Positions 35,058-43,284 of a stretch of DNA of 64,000 bases are shown one piece after another. Origin of the DNA: Streptomyces akebiae (GTDB taxonomy: Bacteria > Actinomycetota > Actinomycetes > Streptomycetales > Streptomycetaceae); the NCBI RefSeq assembly GCF_019599145.1, contig NZ_CP080647.1, positions 4,960,001-5,024,000 of the forward strand. Reading direction: 5' to 3'. Positions within the stretch are counted from its first letter, which is position 1. Every line of letters starts with the position of its first letter. Below the pieces are notes generated by a model. That model was not told where the DNA came from. It did no database searches and saw only the letters and a program-made list of their open reading frames with translations. The position numbers were made by a program, and so were the translations under genes.

Positions 35058-35414
35058 CTACTGCTTGATGTGGTCCATCACCTCCTGGAACTCCTTCGCC
35101 GGGGAGAACTCGACGAGTTCGGTGTCCTCCAGGGCCTCCGGGGAGTGGCCGGGGCTCCAGTAGTAGGCCTGGCCCGCCTCGTAGAAGTCCTCGCCCTCCT
35201 TGGTGCGCACCCTCAGCCGGCCGCTGACGACCTGCCCCCAGTGGGGGCACTGGCACAGGTCGTCGGGGAGTCCTTTGAGCGCCGGGGCCATGTCGGTGCC
35301 CTGCGGGAGCTTGATGAAGGCGACGGACATGCCGCCGCCGAGCTCCTGGACGCGTACCTCAAGACCGTCACCCTCGATCACGACGGGGGCTCCCGTCCGC
35401 GTGACTGCCGTCAT
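35058..35414 (-). CDS. Small cupin-domain protein
   Basis: 118 residues from ATG 35414. The two cupin motifs are partly conserved: PHWGQVVSGRLRVRTKEGED (motif 1 with its Gly-rich turn, retaining one His) and AGQAYYWSPGHSPEALEDTE (motif 2, with GHSP). The metal-binding residues are therefore incomplete and the activity is unknown. No signal peptide. The C-terminus EFQEVMDHIKQ is helical. It stands alone between the pectate lyase gene and the CAP protein gene. Confidence 0.85.
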   Translation of the reverse strand: MTAVTRTGAPVVIEGDGLEVRVQELGGGMSVAFIKLPQGTDMAPALKGLPDDLCQCPHWGQVVSGRLRVRTKEGEDFYEAGQAYYWSPGHSPEALEDTELVEFSPAKEFQEVMDHIKQ

Positions 35415-35898
35415 GATTCCTCCACGACCGGATCACCGCGGGGTCTGTGCGATCTCCGCTTCTCCATCCAGTCTGCGCCCGTCCCGCACACACCTCGAAT
35501 CGGGGTGACATGCGTCACGACCGAATTGCACACGATGGAACCGATCAATCCGTTTCGGTAAAGCGACAAATGCCGACCCTCGAAGCCCCATCCGGCATTT
35601 GCCGCACAGACGGCGAATCCAACTGATCATCCGGGCCGGGGACTCCCGCGCCGACGGCGTCGGGACAACAGCTTTCTGCCTGCTCCCAGGGCGGGTTCGG
35701 TGGCTCGGGCGCGGACGGCGACCCGCTGCGGACGTACGCCTCGGCCCCCTCGAAAGGCCTCGCCGACGCACCGCGGCGGCAGCACACGTGTTCGTTGCCC
35801 GGTACGCCGAGCGGTCCCCATAATGACCGGGCTCACCAGGGCCACGGCCTGCCAAGGGGTCGATTGCGTCGAAGTCGGACCATTCAGTGAGGCCACGC
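35415..35898. other. Long intergenic region with a promoter and one inverted repeat
   Basis: 484 bp with no frame of coding character on either strand. An 8-bp inverted repeat AAATGCCG / CGGCATTT lies at 35568-35575 and 35593-35600. A possible vegetative promoter for the CAP gene is TTGCCC (35795-35800), 18 bp, then CATAAT (35819-35824). The motifs of the c-di-AMP riboswitch often found upstream of wall genes were not seen. Confidence 0.4.
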
Positions 35899-36753
35899 AT
35901 GACACGCACGGGACGAACGAACAGTCACCGCCGTACGACGAAACGGTCGGGGGCGCGGCAGCCGAGGACGAAACGCCGGAAGATAGCCGTCGCCACCGCC
36001 TTCGTGGTGGCCGTGGGCGCCGTGGGCATCCCCACGGCCGCGTGGGCCGGTGGTGTGGGGCTCGGCGACTGGAGCAGTGTGGCCTCCTCCTGGTGGGGAG
36101 GGCAGAAGCCGGACCCGGCTCCCCCGGCGCCGTCGCCCACACCCTCCGCGTCCGTGACGCCTTCCGCCGAGAGCACCCCGGACACTCCGGAGCGCTCCCC
36201 GAGCCCGTCGCGTTCCAAGGCCAAGCCGAGCGCGTCTCCCTCCAAGTCCGCCGAGCCGAAGGCCAAGTCCACCCCCGAGGCCGCCGACACCCCGGCCAGG
36301 ACCACGCCGCCGCCGAGCGCCCCGAAGGCCACCCAGGCCGAACGCGCTCCCGCCGCCTCCGCCGGGAACGCGGCCTCCGGTCCCACGGCTCAGGTGCTGA
36401 GCCTGGTCAACGCCGAACGCGAGAAGGCCGGTTGCTCACCGGTGACGGTGGACGACAAGCTGACCAAGGCGGCCCAGGACCACAGCCAGGACATGGCCGA
36501 CCACCAGAACATGTCCCACACCGGCTCCGACGGCTCGTCCATGAGCGACCGCCTCGCCCGCGTCGGCTACCGCTTCAGCACGGCGGGCGAGAACGTCGCC
36601 GCCGGCTACGGCACCGCCGACAGCGTCATGGACGGCTGGATGAACAGCCCCGGCCACAAGGCGAACATCCTCAACTGCGCCTTCAAGGAGATCGGCATCG
36701 GCCTGGCGGGACCGGGCAACTACTGGACCCAGAACTTCGGCTCACAGGCGTAG
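35899..36753 (+). CDS. Secreted CAP (SCP/PR-1) domain protein
   Basis: 284 residues from ATG 35899, with GAGG eight bases upstream. The n-region is extremely basic (TNSHRRTTKRSGARQPRTKR) before the hydrophobic core KIAVATAFVVAVGAVGIPTA and AWAGG cleavage. Residues ~75-155 form a Pro/Ser/Lys/Thr linker. The CAP domain (~160-284) has VLSLVNAEREKAGCSPVTVD, AAQDHSQDMADHQNMSHTGS, GENVAAGYGTADSVMDGWMN and SPGHKANILNCAFKEIGIGL, with His residues at the usual cavity positions. Extracellular, role unknown in bacteria. Resembles the many YkwD-type proteins. Confidence 0.93.
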   Translation: MTRTGRTNSHRRTTKRSGARQPRTKRRKIAVATAFVVAVGAVGIPTAAWAGGVGLGDWSSVASSWWGGQKPDPAPPAPSPTPSASVTPSAESTPDTPERSPSPSRSKAKPSASPSKSAEPKAKSTPEAADTPARTTPPPSAPKATQAERAPAASAGNAASGPTAQVLSLVNAEREKAGCSPVTVDDKLTKAAQDHSQDMADHQNMSHTGSDGSSMSDRLARVGYRFSTAGENVAAGYGTADSVMDGWMNSPGHKANILNCAFKEIGIGLAGPGNYWTQNFGSQA

Positions 36754-36803
36754 CCGCCGAGGTGCCGTATGAGGGCGGCGGCGCCGTGACGGGTGACGGG
36801 AGT

Positions 36804-36962
36804 ATGCGGGCGGGGTCGTCGCTCTCGCGGAGGAGTATGCGGGAAGGCGACAGGGCGAGTTCGACGCATGAAGCGCCGTCCGAGCCGCTGGCGATCCACA
36901 CCGCCGAACCCCACCGCACGGACGGCAAGTTCGTCTGGTGCGAGCTGACCACGGCGGTGTGA
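36804..36962 (+). CDS. Possible small protein, 52 aa
   Basis: The frame ATG 36804 to stop 36962 has very strong G/C third-position bias (nearly every codon). ATG 36837, preceded by AGGAG, is an alternative start giving 41 residues. It ends with HRTDGKFVWCELTTAV. It lies 50 bp after the CAP gene and 80 bp before the Rpn-like gene. No family is recognised. It could be the 3' remnant of a lost gene. Confidence 0.3.
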   Translation: MRAGSSLSRRSMREGDRASSTHEAPSEPLAIHTAEPHRTDGKFVWCELTTAV

Positions 36963-37042
36963 ACGTTTCTTCCTTGCTCGAAAGAGTGATCCCACCTCAA
37001 GTGACCCCATAACGGTGCGAGATGGCCCGTAGGTTCCACCAC

Positions 37043-37966
37043 ATGGTCACTTCAGCCCACGAGGGCCTGCACCGCATCTTCCAGGAGAAGCCCGAGATCC
37101 TCGTACCCGTCTTCGGAGTGCTGGGCCTCCCCTTTCCGGAGAAGGCGACCGTGGACGCGCTCACCACCGACGTGACGGAGACCAAACCGATGGAGCGGCG
37201 CGTGGACACCGTGCTGCGCATCGGCCCGTCCGACGGGGAGGACTTCCTGCTCGCCGTCGAAGTACAGGGCGAGCGAAAGCCGGACAAGGAGAGGAGCTGG
37301 CCGTACTACGTCTACTACCTCCAGTCCAAGTACCGTCTGCCCGTACTGCTGCTCGTCGTCTGTCAGGATCGGCGCACCGCGAAGTGGGCGTCAGGCCCCT
37401 TCGACTGCGGTACGCGCGGCTGGATCACTCAGCGAACCCACCCCATGGTCGTCGGGCCGGACAACCTTCCGGCGGTCACCGACCCGAGGACCGCGGCGAA
37501 CAACCTCGCCATGGCCGCCTTCTCCGCTCTCGCACACGCCCGCAGCGCTCAGATCAACGACATACTGGACGCGATGGGCCGCGCCCTTCAGGAGACGGAC
37601 GGGAAGGCAGCCGACTACTTCTACGAGTTCCTGGAAGTCAATCTGCGGGGCACTCCCGCCGGAGAAAAATGGAGGGACATCATGAGCTTCGTCAGCTACT
37701 TCCCCGGTCGTGGGACAGTCCGCGAGACGGCTTACCTGGAGGGCGAGGCCAAGGGCGAGGCCAAGGGAGTCCTGCGCGTCCTGGAGGTGCGTGGCATTCC
37801 CGTCACCGACGACGTCCGGGAACGCATCACCACATGCTCCGACCCCACCCGAGTCAGCGCCTGGCTCGACCGGGCCGGCACGGTCACGCACGCGGAGGAA
37901 CTCTTCGCGGAGGGCCCGGAGAACTCAGGGGCCGCCGATGCCCCGTCCGGTGAGGGCCTCGTTTGA
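37043..37966 (+). CDS. Rpn-like PD-(D/E)XK nuclease (transposase-related family)
   Basis: 307 residues from ATG 37043; ATG 37022 in the same frame would add seven. The N-terminal nuclease core shows EILVPVFGVLGLPFPEKATV, MERRVDTVLRIG, FLLAVEVQGERKPDKERSWP (catalytic Asp in RRVD, then E-x-Q in VEVQGE) and YYVYYLQSKYRLPVLLLVVC. The middle is helical; the C-terminus has the duplicated EGEAKGEAKGVLRVLEVRGI typical of Rpn/YadD proteins. E. coli Rpn proteins promote recombination and some have antiphage roles. No neighbouring defence gene is seen, so its function here is open. Confidence 0.85.
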   Translation: MVTSAHEGLHRIFQEKPEILVPVFGVLGLPFPEKATVDALTTDVTETKPMERRVDTVLRIGPSDGEDFLLAVEVQGERKPDKERSWPYYVYYLQSKYRLPVLLLVVCQDRRTAKWASGPFDCGTRGWITQRTHPMVVGPDNLPAVTDPRTAANNLAMAAFSALAHARSAQINDILDAMGRALQETDGKAADYFYEFLEVNLRGTPAGEKWRDIMSFVSYFPGRGTVRETAYLEGEAKGEAKGVLRVLEVRGIPVTDDVRERITTCSDPTRVSAWLDRAGTVTHAEELFAEGPENSGAADAPSGEGLV

Positions 37967-38119
37967 GCCCCGGTCCGCCCCCTGCGAGGTGATCGGGCCA
38001 TCGCGATCGCGGCATCGAGCGGCTGAGTGGCGGTCACGTGTGGCAGCACCGCTGTCGCCGCCAGGCCGACAGGGCCCGGCGGCGATGGCGGACTTCCGGC
38101 TCCCCTCTCCGTGCAGCCC

Positions 38120-39988
38120 TCAGCCCCGGTTCCCACCCCCGCCCGGACCGCCCCCGAAGCCGCCGCCCTCCGGGGCCTCGCCCGCCGTGACCGTGGCGAT
38201 CTTCTTTGCCGAGCCGAGCTTGCCGGATTCGGCGAGGCCGCCGGTGTCGGAGCCGGAGGTGGAGCCGCCGGAGTAGACGGTGTACTCCTCACCGCTCTCG
38301 ATCCCGGCGCCCGAGTACACGACGTTCTGGATGGTCTTCGAGGTGACGTACGACGCCACGACCTTCCCGTCCGCGTCGACGATGTGCAGGGTTGTGCCCG
38401 CCTCGACCGACGCGTCCAGTGTCGCCGACAGCCAGCCCTGTTCCGATTCCTCGTCCGGGGCGACGACCATGCCCGCGCTGCCGGCGGCGAGGAGGGTGCC
38501 GCCGCTGACGGTGAAGCTGCCGTTGACGTCGAGCGCTCCGTTGCCGCCCATCTCGGGACCGTTGACGACGACCGTGCCGCCGGTGATCTCGGCGGTGCCG
38601 TTGGAGTCGAAGCCGTCGCCCTGCGAGTTGAGGACGAGCGTGCCGCCGGTGACCTTCGCGGAGTAATCGCCGACGTTCTCCCCACCGCCGCCCCCGCCGG
38701 GACCGCCGCCACCGAAGCCGCCCTGCCCGCCCTGCTCCTCCTCGGACGTCGCCTCGCTGCCCGACGCGTTGACGCCGTCGTCGTCGGAGGTGACGTTCGA
38801 GGTGCCGCCCCGGACGAGGATGTCCTTGCCCTCCAGGCCCTCGTTGGAGCGGGTGACGTTCAGCGTGCCCTTGCTGATGATGAGGTCGCCCTCGGCGTGG
38901 ATGCCGTCGTCGCCGGCCGCGAGGGTGACGTCGGCTCCGTTGAGGTGGACGGCCGCGTCGCCGTGCAGCGCGTCGGCGGAGGCGGAGACGTCGACCGTGC
39001 CGCCCTCCAACACCGTGATCACGCCGGACTTCAGGCCGTGCGCGGAGGTGTCGTCGGAGGCCTCGCTCTGCACGGTGAGCCTGCCGCCGGTCACGACGAG
39101 ATCCGTGGCGGCGTCCACAGCGTCACCGTTCGCGCTGACGGAGAGCGTGCCGCCCGCGACGGCGATGTAACCGGCGTCCTCCTCGTCCGCGTTGTCGGAC
39201 TTGAGTCCGTCGCCCTTCGCCGTCACGGTGACGGTGCCGCCGTTCACCACCAGGTAGTCCTTGCCCCGGATGCCGTCGTCGGCGGCCTCGACGGTGATGT
39301 TCCCGCCCTCGACGACCAGGCCGTCCTTGCCGGCGATCGCGTCGTTGCCGTTGCCCGTCACGGTCAGCGAGCCGCTGCCGCCGATCGTCAGGTCGCCCGC
39401 GCTGTACAGGGCGGCGTTCGCCTCGGCGTCGTCGGCGTAGGAGTCGGTGTCGCTCAGCTTGTTCTCACTGCCGTCCGCGAGGACGACCACGAGCCGCTCC
39501 GCCTCGGTCGCGGCGATCGCCGACCCCGAGGAGCTGGAGATGTCGACCCCGTCGAGGATCAGCGTCACGGTCGCCTCGGGGGCGGTGACCACGATCTGGC
39601 CGTCGTCCAGGGACCCGCTGAGCAGGTACGTCCCACTGGAGGTGATGGTGACGGTGGAGCCGTCGACGTCCACTCCCTTGCCGTCGGCGGAGGCCGAGTC
39701 CCCCTTCAGCTCGATGCCCACGGCCTCCGACTCGTCGTACTCCGTGTCACCGTCCTCGGCGTGCGTGTCCTCGTTGTCGGCGAGGACGGCCGCCGCGTTC
39801 CGCGTCCCGTCCACGGCCGCCGCCGCGCTCGCGCTCGACGACGAGTCGGACGACGCCGCCTCGGAGTCGCTCCCGGAGGAGCACCCGGCCAGCGCGGCGG
39901 TCGCGAGGACGACGGAGGCGAGCGCTGCGGCCGCCTTCGTACGGAACCCCCGTGTCCTGCTCTTCCACGAGTTCATACGGATGTTCAT
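38120..39988 (-). CDS. Lipoprotein with carbohydrate-binding beta-helix (Cthe_2159-type)
   Basis: 622 residues from ATG 39988. A lipobox LAGC (~34-37) ends the signal, followed by a Ser/Asp/Ala-rich spacer. The body is a regular beta-helix with repeats such as GGNITVEAADDGIRGKDYLV, NGGTVTVTAKGDGLKSDNAD and GTLNVTRSNEGLEGKDILVR, each bringing Asp residues that could bind Ca. A GGFGGGGPGGGGGG linker divides it near 425; the C-terminus repeats GGGFGGGPGGGG. The start overlaps the stop of the VTC gene (ATGA), so translation is coupled. Family members bind polygalacturonate or cellulose (Cthe_2159). Confidence 0.9.
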   Translation of the reverse strand: MNIRMNSWKSRTRGFRTKAAAALASVVLATAALAGCSSGSDSEAASSDSSSSASAAAAVDGTRNAAAVLADNEDTHAEDGDTEYDESEAVGIELKGDSASADGKGVDVDGSTVTITSSGTYLLSGSLDDGQIVVTAPEATVTLILDGVDISSSSGSAIAATEAERLVVVLADGSENKLSDTDSYADDAEANAALYSAGDLTIGGSGSLTVTGNGNDAIAGKDGLVVEGGNITVEAADDGIRGKDYLVVNGGTVTVTAKGDGLKSDNADEEDAGYIAVAGGTLSVSANGDAVDAATDLVVTGGRLTVQSEASDDTSAHGLKSGVITVLEGGTVDVSASADALHGDAAVHLNGADVTLAAGDDGIHAEGDLIISKGTLNVTRSNEGLEGKDILVRGGTSNVTSDDDGVNASGSEATSEEEQGGQGGFGGGGPGGGGGGENVGDYSAKVTGGTLVLNSQGDGFDSNGTAEITGGTVVVNGPEMGGNGALDVNGSFTVSGGTLLAAGSAGMVVAPDEESEQGWLSATLDASVEAGTTLHIVDADGKVVASYVTSKTIQNVVYSGAGIESGEEYTVYSGGSTSGSDTGGLAESGKLGSAKKIATVTAGEAPEGGGFGGGPGGGGNRG

Positions 39989-40779
39989 GCGGGGCTCCCG
40001 TTCAGTGCAGGTGCGGTGGGGAAGTGGCGCCGCAGAACGGGCAGCCAGCGGTTGGCGGGCAGGTCGGGCCGCAGCGCGGCGAGCCCGGTGCCGTACTTGG
40101 AGACCGGGCAGGGCCGGTGCCTGAGCGACCACAGCAGCCGGTCGGCGCCCGATCCGGCGCGGCCCGCCTTGGTCTCGACGATGGTCCGCTCGGGGGTGCG
40201 CAGCTCGGCGCCGTCGGGCAGCGCCCAGGTCAGGTCGGTGTCGACGGTGACCCGGCTGCCGCTGCCCGGCAGGAAGAGGGTGGTGCGGAGGTAGCGGGTG
40301 GTGAGCGCCGGCACCAGGCGGAAGCCGTGGGAGTCGATGCCCGCCACGCGGAGCACGTCGTCGACGTACGCCCGCGCCTCGGGGCCCAGCCGCCCCAGCT
40401 CACCGTCGTACGGGACGCGCTGCTTGACGGTGGTGCCGCGCGGGCCGCGCGTCTTGACCTCCAGGAAGTGCTGCCCGGACGCCAGGTAGGTCCGTATCCG
40501 CAGCTTGAAGCGGCGGCGGCGGCGGTGGGCGGCGCCCCGGTAGCCGTCCATGTCCGGGGTGTCGAAGTACACGGACCGGTACGCGAACTGCCGCTCGCCG
40601 TCGACTTCCAGTACCTGGACGTCCTCATCCAGCCCGCCGAGCACGAGGGGCAGGTCGGTGAGGGGCAGCATGTACTTGCGGTCCAGCCGGGTCAGCAGCT
40701 CGGCGCGGTCGACGAGTTCGTCGAGGCCGATGGGGCGCAGCGCCCCGACCACGGGGGCGACGGAGTCCAGGGCCGTCAT
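39985..40779 (-). CDS. VTC-domain (polyphosphate polymerase-like) protein
   Basis: 264 residues from ATG 40779. The VTC tunnel motifs are visible: LLTRLDRKYMLPL (basic start strand), FAYRSVYFDTPDMDGYRGAA, RRRFKLRIRTYLASGQHFLE, VKTRGPRGTTVKQRVPYDG, PALTTRYLRTTLFLP, RVTVDTDLTWALPDG and IVETKAGRAGSG ending with HRPCPVSKYGTGL. Basic residues and a Glu/Lys set as in yeast Vtc4 are present, so polyphosphate or NTP binding is likely. The N-terminal start overlaps the preceding gene's stop and its own stop overlaps the next start. Second gene of the operon. Confidence 0.93.
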   Translation of the reverse strand: MTALDSVAPVVGALRPIGLDELVDRAELLTRLDRKYMLPLTDLPLVLGGLDEDVQVLEVDGERQFAYRSVYFDTPDMDGYRGAAHRRRRRFKLRIRTYLASGQHFLEVKTRGPRGTTVKQRVPYDGELGRLGPEARAYVDDVLRVAGIDSHGFRLVPALTTRYLRTTLFLPGSGSRVTVDTDLTWALPDGAELRTPERTIVETKAGRAGSGADRLLWSLRHRPCPVSKYGTGLAALRPDLPANRWLPVLRRHFPTAPALNGSPA

Positions 40780-41384
40780 GCCCGGACCCCCTGTTCCCGC
40801 TCGATCCGGCCGTCGGCCTCGCGCGGTGCGCGCGGGCCCTCGCCGGTGACGAGGTACCGGACGTCGACCAGGGTCATGTCGTTGACCAAGTCGACGCTCT
40901 GCACGGAGAGGTTCACCACCCGCCCGCCCAGCAGTACTTCGAGGTGGGCGCGCAGGGCGTCCTCGTCGGTGTAGGCGGCGTCGAGGCGCAGGCTGCGCTG
41001 CCGGTAGCGGCCGAACAGCCGCGGATGGTCGCCGACGTACATCGTGGCGACGATCAGCGCCATGAGCAGCGCCGACAGGACGTTGACCTGCTCCGGGAGG
41101 CCGGCCAGCAGGCCGAGGGCGAGCGCGGAGAAGTAGTACGCGATCTCGTGCTGGGCGATCTCGTTGGACCGCAGCCGGATGATCGACAGGACGCCGAACA
41201 GCCCCATGCCGAGGCCGATGCCGACCGACGACGAGCTGAGCGTCATCGCCACGGCGAGGACACCGACGTTGACGCCGAGGAAGGCGGCGATGAGGTCCCG
41301 GCGGTGGTGGCGCGGGAAGTAGACCGCGAAGGTCAGCACGGAGATGGCGGCCAGATCGGCGACCACGAGAAGGGTCTGGTCCAT
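40776..41384 (-). CDS. DUF4956 membrane protein, first gene of the VTC operon
   Basis: 202 residues from ATG 41384. Four helices lie in the first ~115 residues (LLVVADLAAISVLTFAVYFP, LIAAFLGVNVGVLAVAMTLS, GLGMGLFGVLSIIRLRS, IAYYFSALALGLLAGLPEQV). A cytoplasmic alpha/beta domain follows (LEVLLGGRVVNLSVQSVDLV, NDMTLVDVRYLV). DUF4956 genes almost always accompany VTC-domain genes, and the pair is thought to act together at the membrane. The stop overlaps the VTC start (ATGA). Upstream is the shared GAACTTGAGA motif. Confidence 0.93.
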   Translation of the reverse strand: MDQTLLVVADLAAISVLTFAVYFPRHHRRDLIAAFLGVNVGVLAVAMTLSSSSVGIGLGMGLFGVLSIIRLRSNEIAQHEIAYYFSALALGLLAGLPEQVNVLSALLMALIVATMYVGDHPRLFGRYRQRSLRLDAAYTDEDALRAHLEVLLGGRVVNLSVQSVDLVNDMTLVDVRYLVTGEGPRAPREADGRIEREQGVRA

Positions 41385-41437
41385 GTCAAAAGACGATCGA
41401 GGGTCAACCTTTGAGCCCGCTTTGCCTTCCCTTAACT

Positions 41438-41447
41438 GAACTTGAGA
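41438..41447. promoter_or_regulatory. GAACTTGAGA motif upstream of the VTC operon
   Basis: The ten-base sequence GAACTTGAGA, 54-63 bp upstream of the DUF4956 start, is identical to the element upstream of the response-regulator gene at 10480-10489. On the operon's strand it reads TCTCAAGTTC and continues as AGTTAAGG, giving spaced half-sites. Likely operator; binding protein inferred. Confidence 0.45.
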
Positions 41448-41704
41448 AGTTCCGCCGGCCAACTACAGGTGAACCCGGGCGCCCGTCGGTGTCTCCCACG
41501 GTCACCCCCTCCCCAACAGACCGTCTCGGCGGGCGACCGCCCTGAGGTCACGGTGCAATGGCCTGACGGACCGGGCCGCCGAAACCCGTACGCGCTGTGA
41601 TTCCCCCGATGGGGTGGCAGGAGATCCGGTCGCCCCCGGCCGGTCCCCGTGCTGCCCTACAAGTTGCTTCGCTGGTAAGGAAGTTGGAGCAGAAGGAGGC
41701 ACCA

Positions 41705-42337
41705 GTGGTGCGACGGGACAGGGCGCGGACGATGGCCGCGGCGACCGCGGCGGCGACGCTGGCGCTCGCTCCGGGGGCGGCTCAGGCCGTCGGCCCCCGG
41801 CCCCCGGTCGTGGAGACGGTCACGGCGACGGCGGCCAGGGTGACCGGTGCCGGGGTGACGGGCGTCGAGGTGACCGGTGCCGGGTCGGTGGCGACCGCCC
41901 CGAACGCGGCGACCGCACCGAAAGCCGAGGTCAGAGGCTTCCTGTCGGTCGTCAACCAGGCGCGGGCGGACGTCGGCGTCCCCCCGCTGGTCTGGGACGA
42001 GTCCGTCGCCGCGCAGGCCCGCTCCTGGGCGCGGGTGCGGGTCGCCGACTGTGCGCTCGTCCACTCGAACAGCCGGTACGGCGAGAACCTGGCCAAGGGG
42101 TCGAGCCCTCGCTACTCGCTGGCGGACGCGGCCCGTCTGTGGCTCGACGAGAAGTCCGACTACGACCGCCCCTCCAACTCCTGCGTCAACGACCGGGAGT
42201 GCCTCCACTACACCCAGCTCGTCCGGCGTGCCTCGACACGGGTCGGGGCGGCCAAGGCGAGGTGCGGGAACGGCTGGACCTACGTGGTCGCCAACTTCGA
42301 CCCACCGGGGAACTGGGTGGGGCGACGGCCGTACTGA
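41705..42337 (+). CDS. Secreted CAP (SCP/PR-1) domain protein, plant PR-1-like
   Basis: 210 residues from GTG 41705 (a second GTG follows directly), with AGGAGGCACCA upstream. Signal peptide ~1-27 (TMAAATAAATLALAPGAAQA). A Val/Thr/Ala spacer (~28-75) precedes the CAP domain: FLSVVNQARADVGVPPLVWD, SVAAQARSWARVRVADCALV, YGENLAKGSSPRYSLADAAR, NDRECLHYTQLVRRAS and CGNGWTYVVANFDPPGNWVG. The CxHYTQxVRR motif and the Cys positions are closer to plant PR-1 than to the YkwD-type CAP protein at 35899. Exported; role unknown. Confidence 0.92.
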   Translation: MVRRDRARTMAAATAAATLALAPGAAQAVGPRPPVVETVTATAARVTGAGVTGVEVTGAGSVATAPNAATAPKAEVRGFLSVVNQARADVGVPPLVWDESVAAQARSWARVRVADCALVHSNSRYGENLAKGSSPRYSLADAARLWLDEKSDYDRPSNSCVNDRECLHYTQLVRRASTRVGAAKARCGNGWTYVVANFDPPGNWVGRRPY

Positions 42338-42417
42338 CCGGGGAATGACCGCGGGGGCCGTGATAATCCCTCCATGGCCCCACTCCCGCCCCTCCCCGCC
42401 GTCCCCGAGGCCCGCGC

Positions 42418-43260
42418 GTGAACGACCATGCCCCGGATCCGCACCCGCACCCCGACCCCTCGGACCCGCAGCCGCACCCCGACCCCTTGGCCCCGCAGCC
42501 GCACACCGACGCTCCGGACCCGCGCGTGCACGACGGCCCCACGGACCCGCGCGTCAGCGGCCTCCCCGATCAGCTTCGCCATCTCCTCGGCGACGTGCTG
42601 GCCGTCGGCGCCCCGTACGGGCTCGCCCTCACCGGCGACCACGCGGCGCAGGCGCACGGTCTGGTCGAGGCGCGGCCGCCCGGCCGGGACCTGGAGACGG
42701 CGACGGAACACGCGGCGCCGATGGAGCGGATCGCGGCCACGGTGCGAGCGGGGCTGGCGGAACGCGGCTGGCTGGTGCGCACGGTGGAGACGGCCCCGCT
42801 CTCCGCCCGTCTCCTCGTCACCGACCCCACCACGGCGGAGGAACGCACCCTTGACCTCCTCAAGGAGACCCTCTGGCACCCACCGGTGGAGACGCCTCTC
42901 GGCCTCACCCTCTCCCTGGAGGACGTGGTCGGCACGACGGTGCGGGCCGTGGCCGACCGGGGCACGGCCCGCGACCTGATCGCCGTGCACGCGGCCACCG
43001 CCCACTGGACCGCCGTCGAACTGGAGGAACTGGCCCGCCGCCACACCTCCGCCACGTCCACCGCCTTCGACCTCGCCGACCTCCAGTCCCGGCTGGAGGG
43101 CACCGAGTGGCTCGACGACCGGGAGTTCGCCCGCCACGGCCTCGACGCCGACGCCGTCCTGCGACTCCGCCGCTGGGCCCAGACCTGGGCCGACGACATC
43201 GCCGAACGCCTCCTGGAGGAGGAGGCCCTGACGTCCCCACCGGAGGAGGAACCCGAGTGA
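42418..43260 (+). CDS. AbiEii/AbiGii-type nucleotidyltransferase-like protein, without an AbiEi partner
   Basis: 280 residues from GTG 42418. The first ~48 residues are a His/Pro/Asp repeat (PDPHPHPDPSDPQPHPDPLA) encoded by an imperfect DNA repeat. Then comes a nucleotidyltransferase fold of the AbiEii kind: YGLALTGDHAAQAHGLVEAR, GRDLETATEHAAPMERIAAT, ERTLDLLKETLWHPPVETPL and LTLSLEDVVGTTVRAVADRG, then TARDLIAVHAATAHWTAVEL. The expected GG/GS and D-x-D catalytic residues are degenerate (TGDHAAQAHG; ETATEH), so activity is doubtful. No antitoxin gene is adjacent. Confidence 0.85.
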   Translation: MNDHAPDPHPHPDPSDPQPHPDPLAPQPHTDAPDPRVHDGPTDPRVSGLPDQLRHLLGDVLAVGAPYGLALTGDHAAQAHGLVEARPPGRDLETATEHAAPMERIAATVRAGLAERGWLVRTVETAPLSARLLVTDPTTAEERTLDLLKETLWHPPVETPLGLTLSLEDVVGTTVRAVADRGTARDLIAVHAATAHWTAVELEELARRHTSATSTAFDLADLQSRLEGTEWLDDREFARHGLDADAVLRLRRWAQTWADDIAERLLEEEALTSPPEEEPE

Positions 43261-43284
43261 GCCGGAGACGGTAGGTCCCGGGGG

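Noticed and set aside
35415..35898. c-di-AMP riboswitch upstream of the CAP protein
   Set aside because: The conserved GGGGAC and flanking helices of the ydaO motif were not found, although length and downstream gene type would fit.
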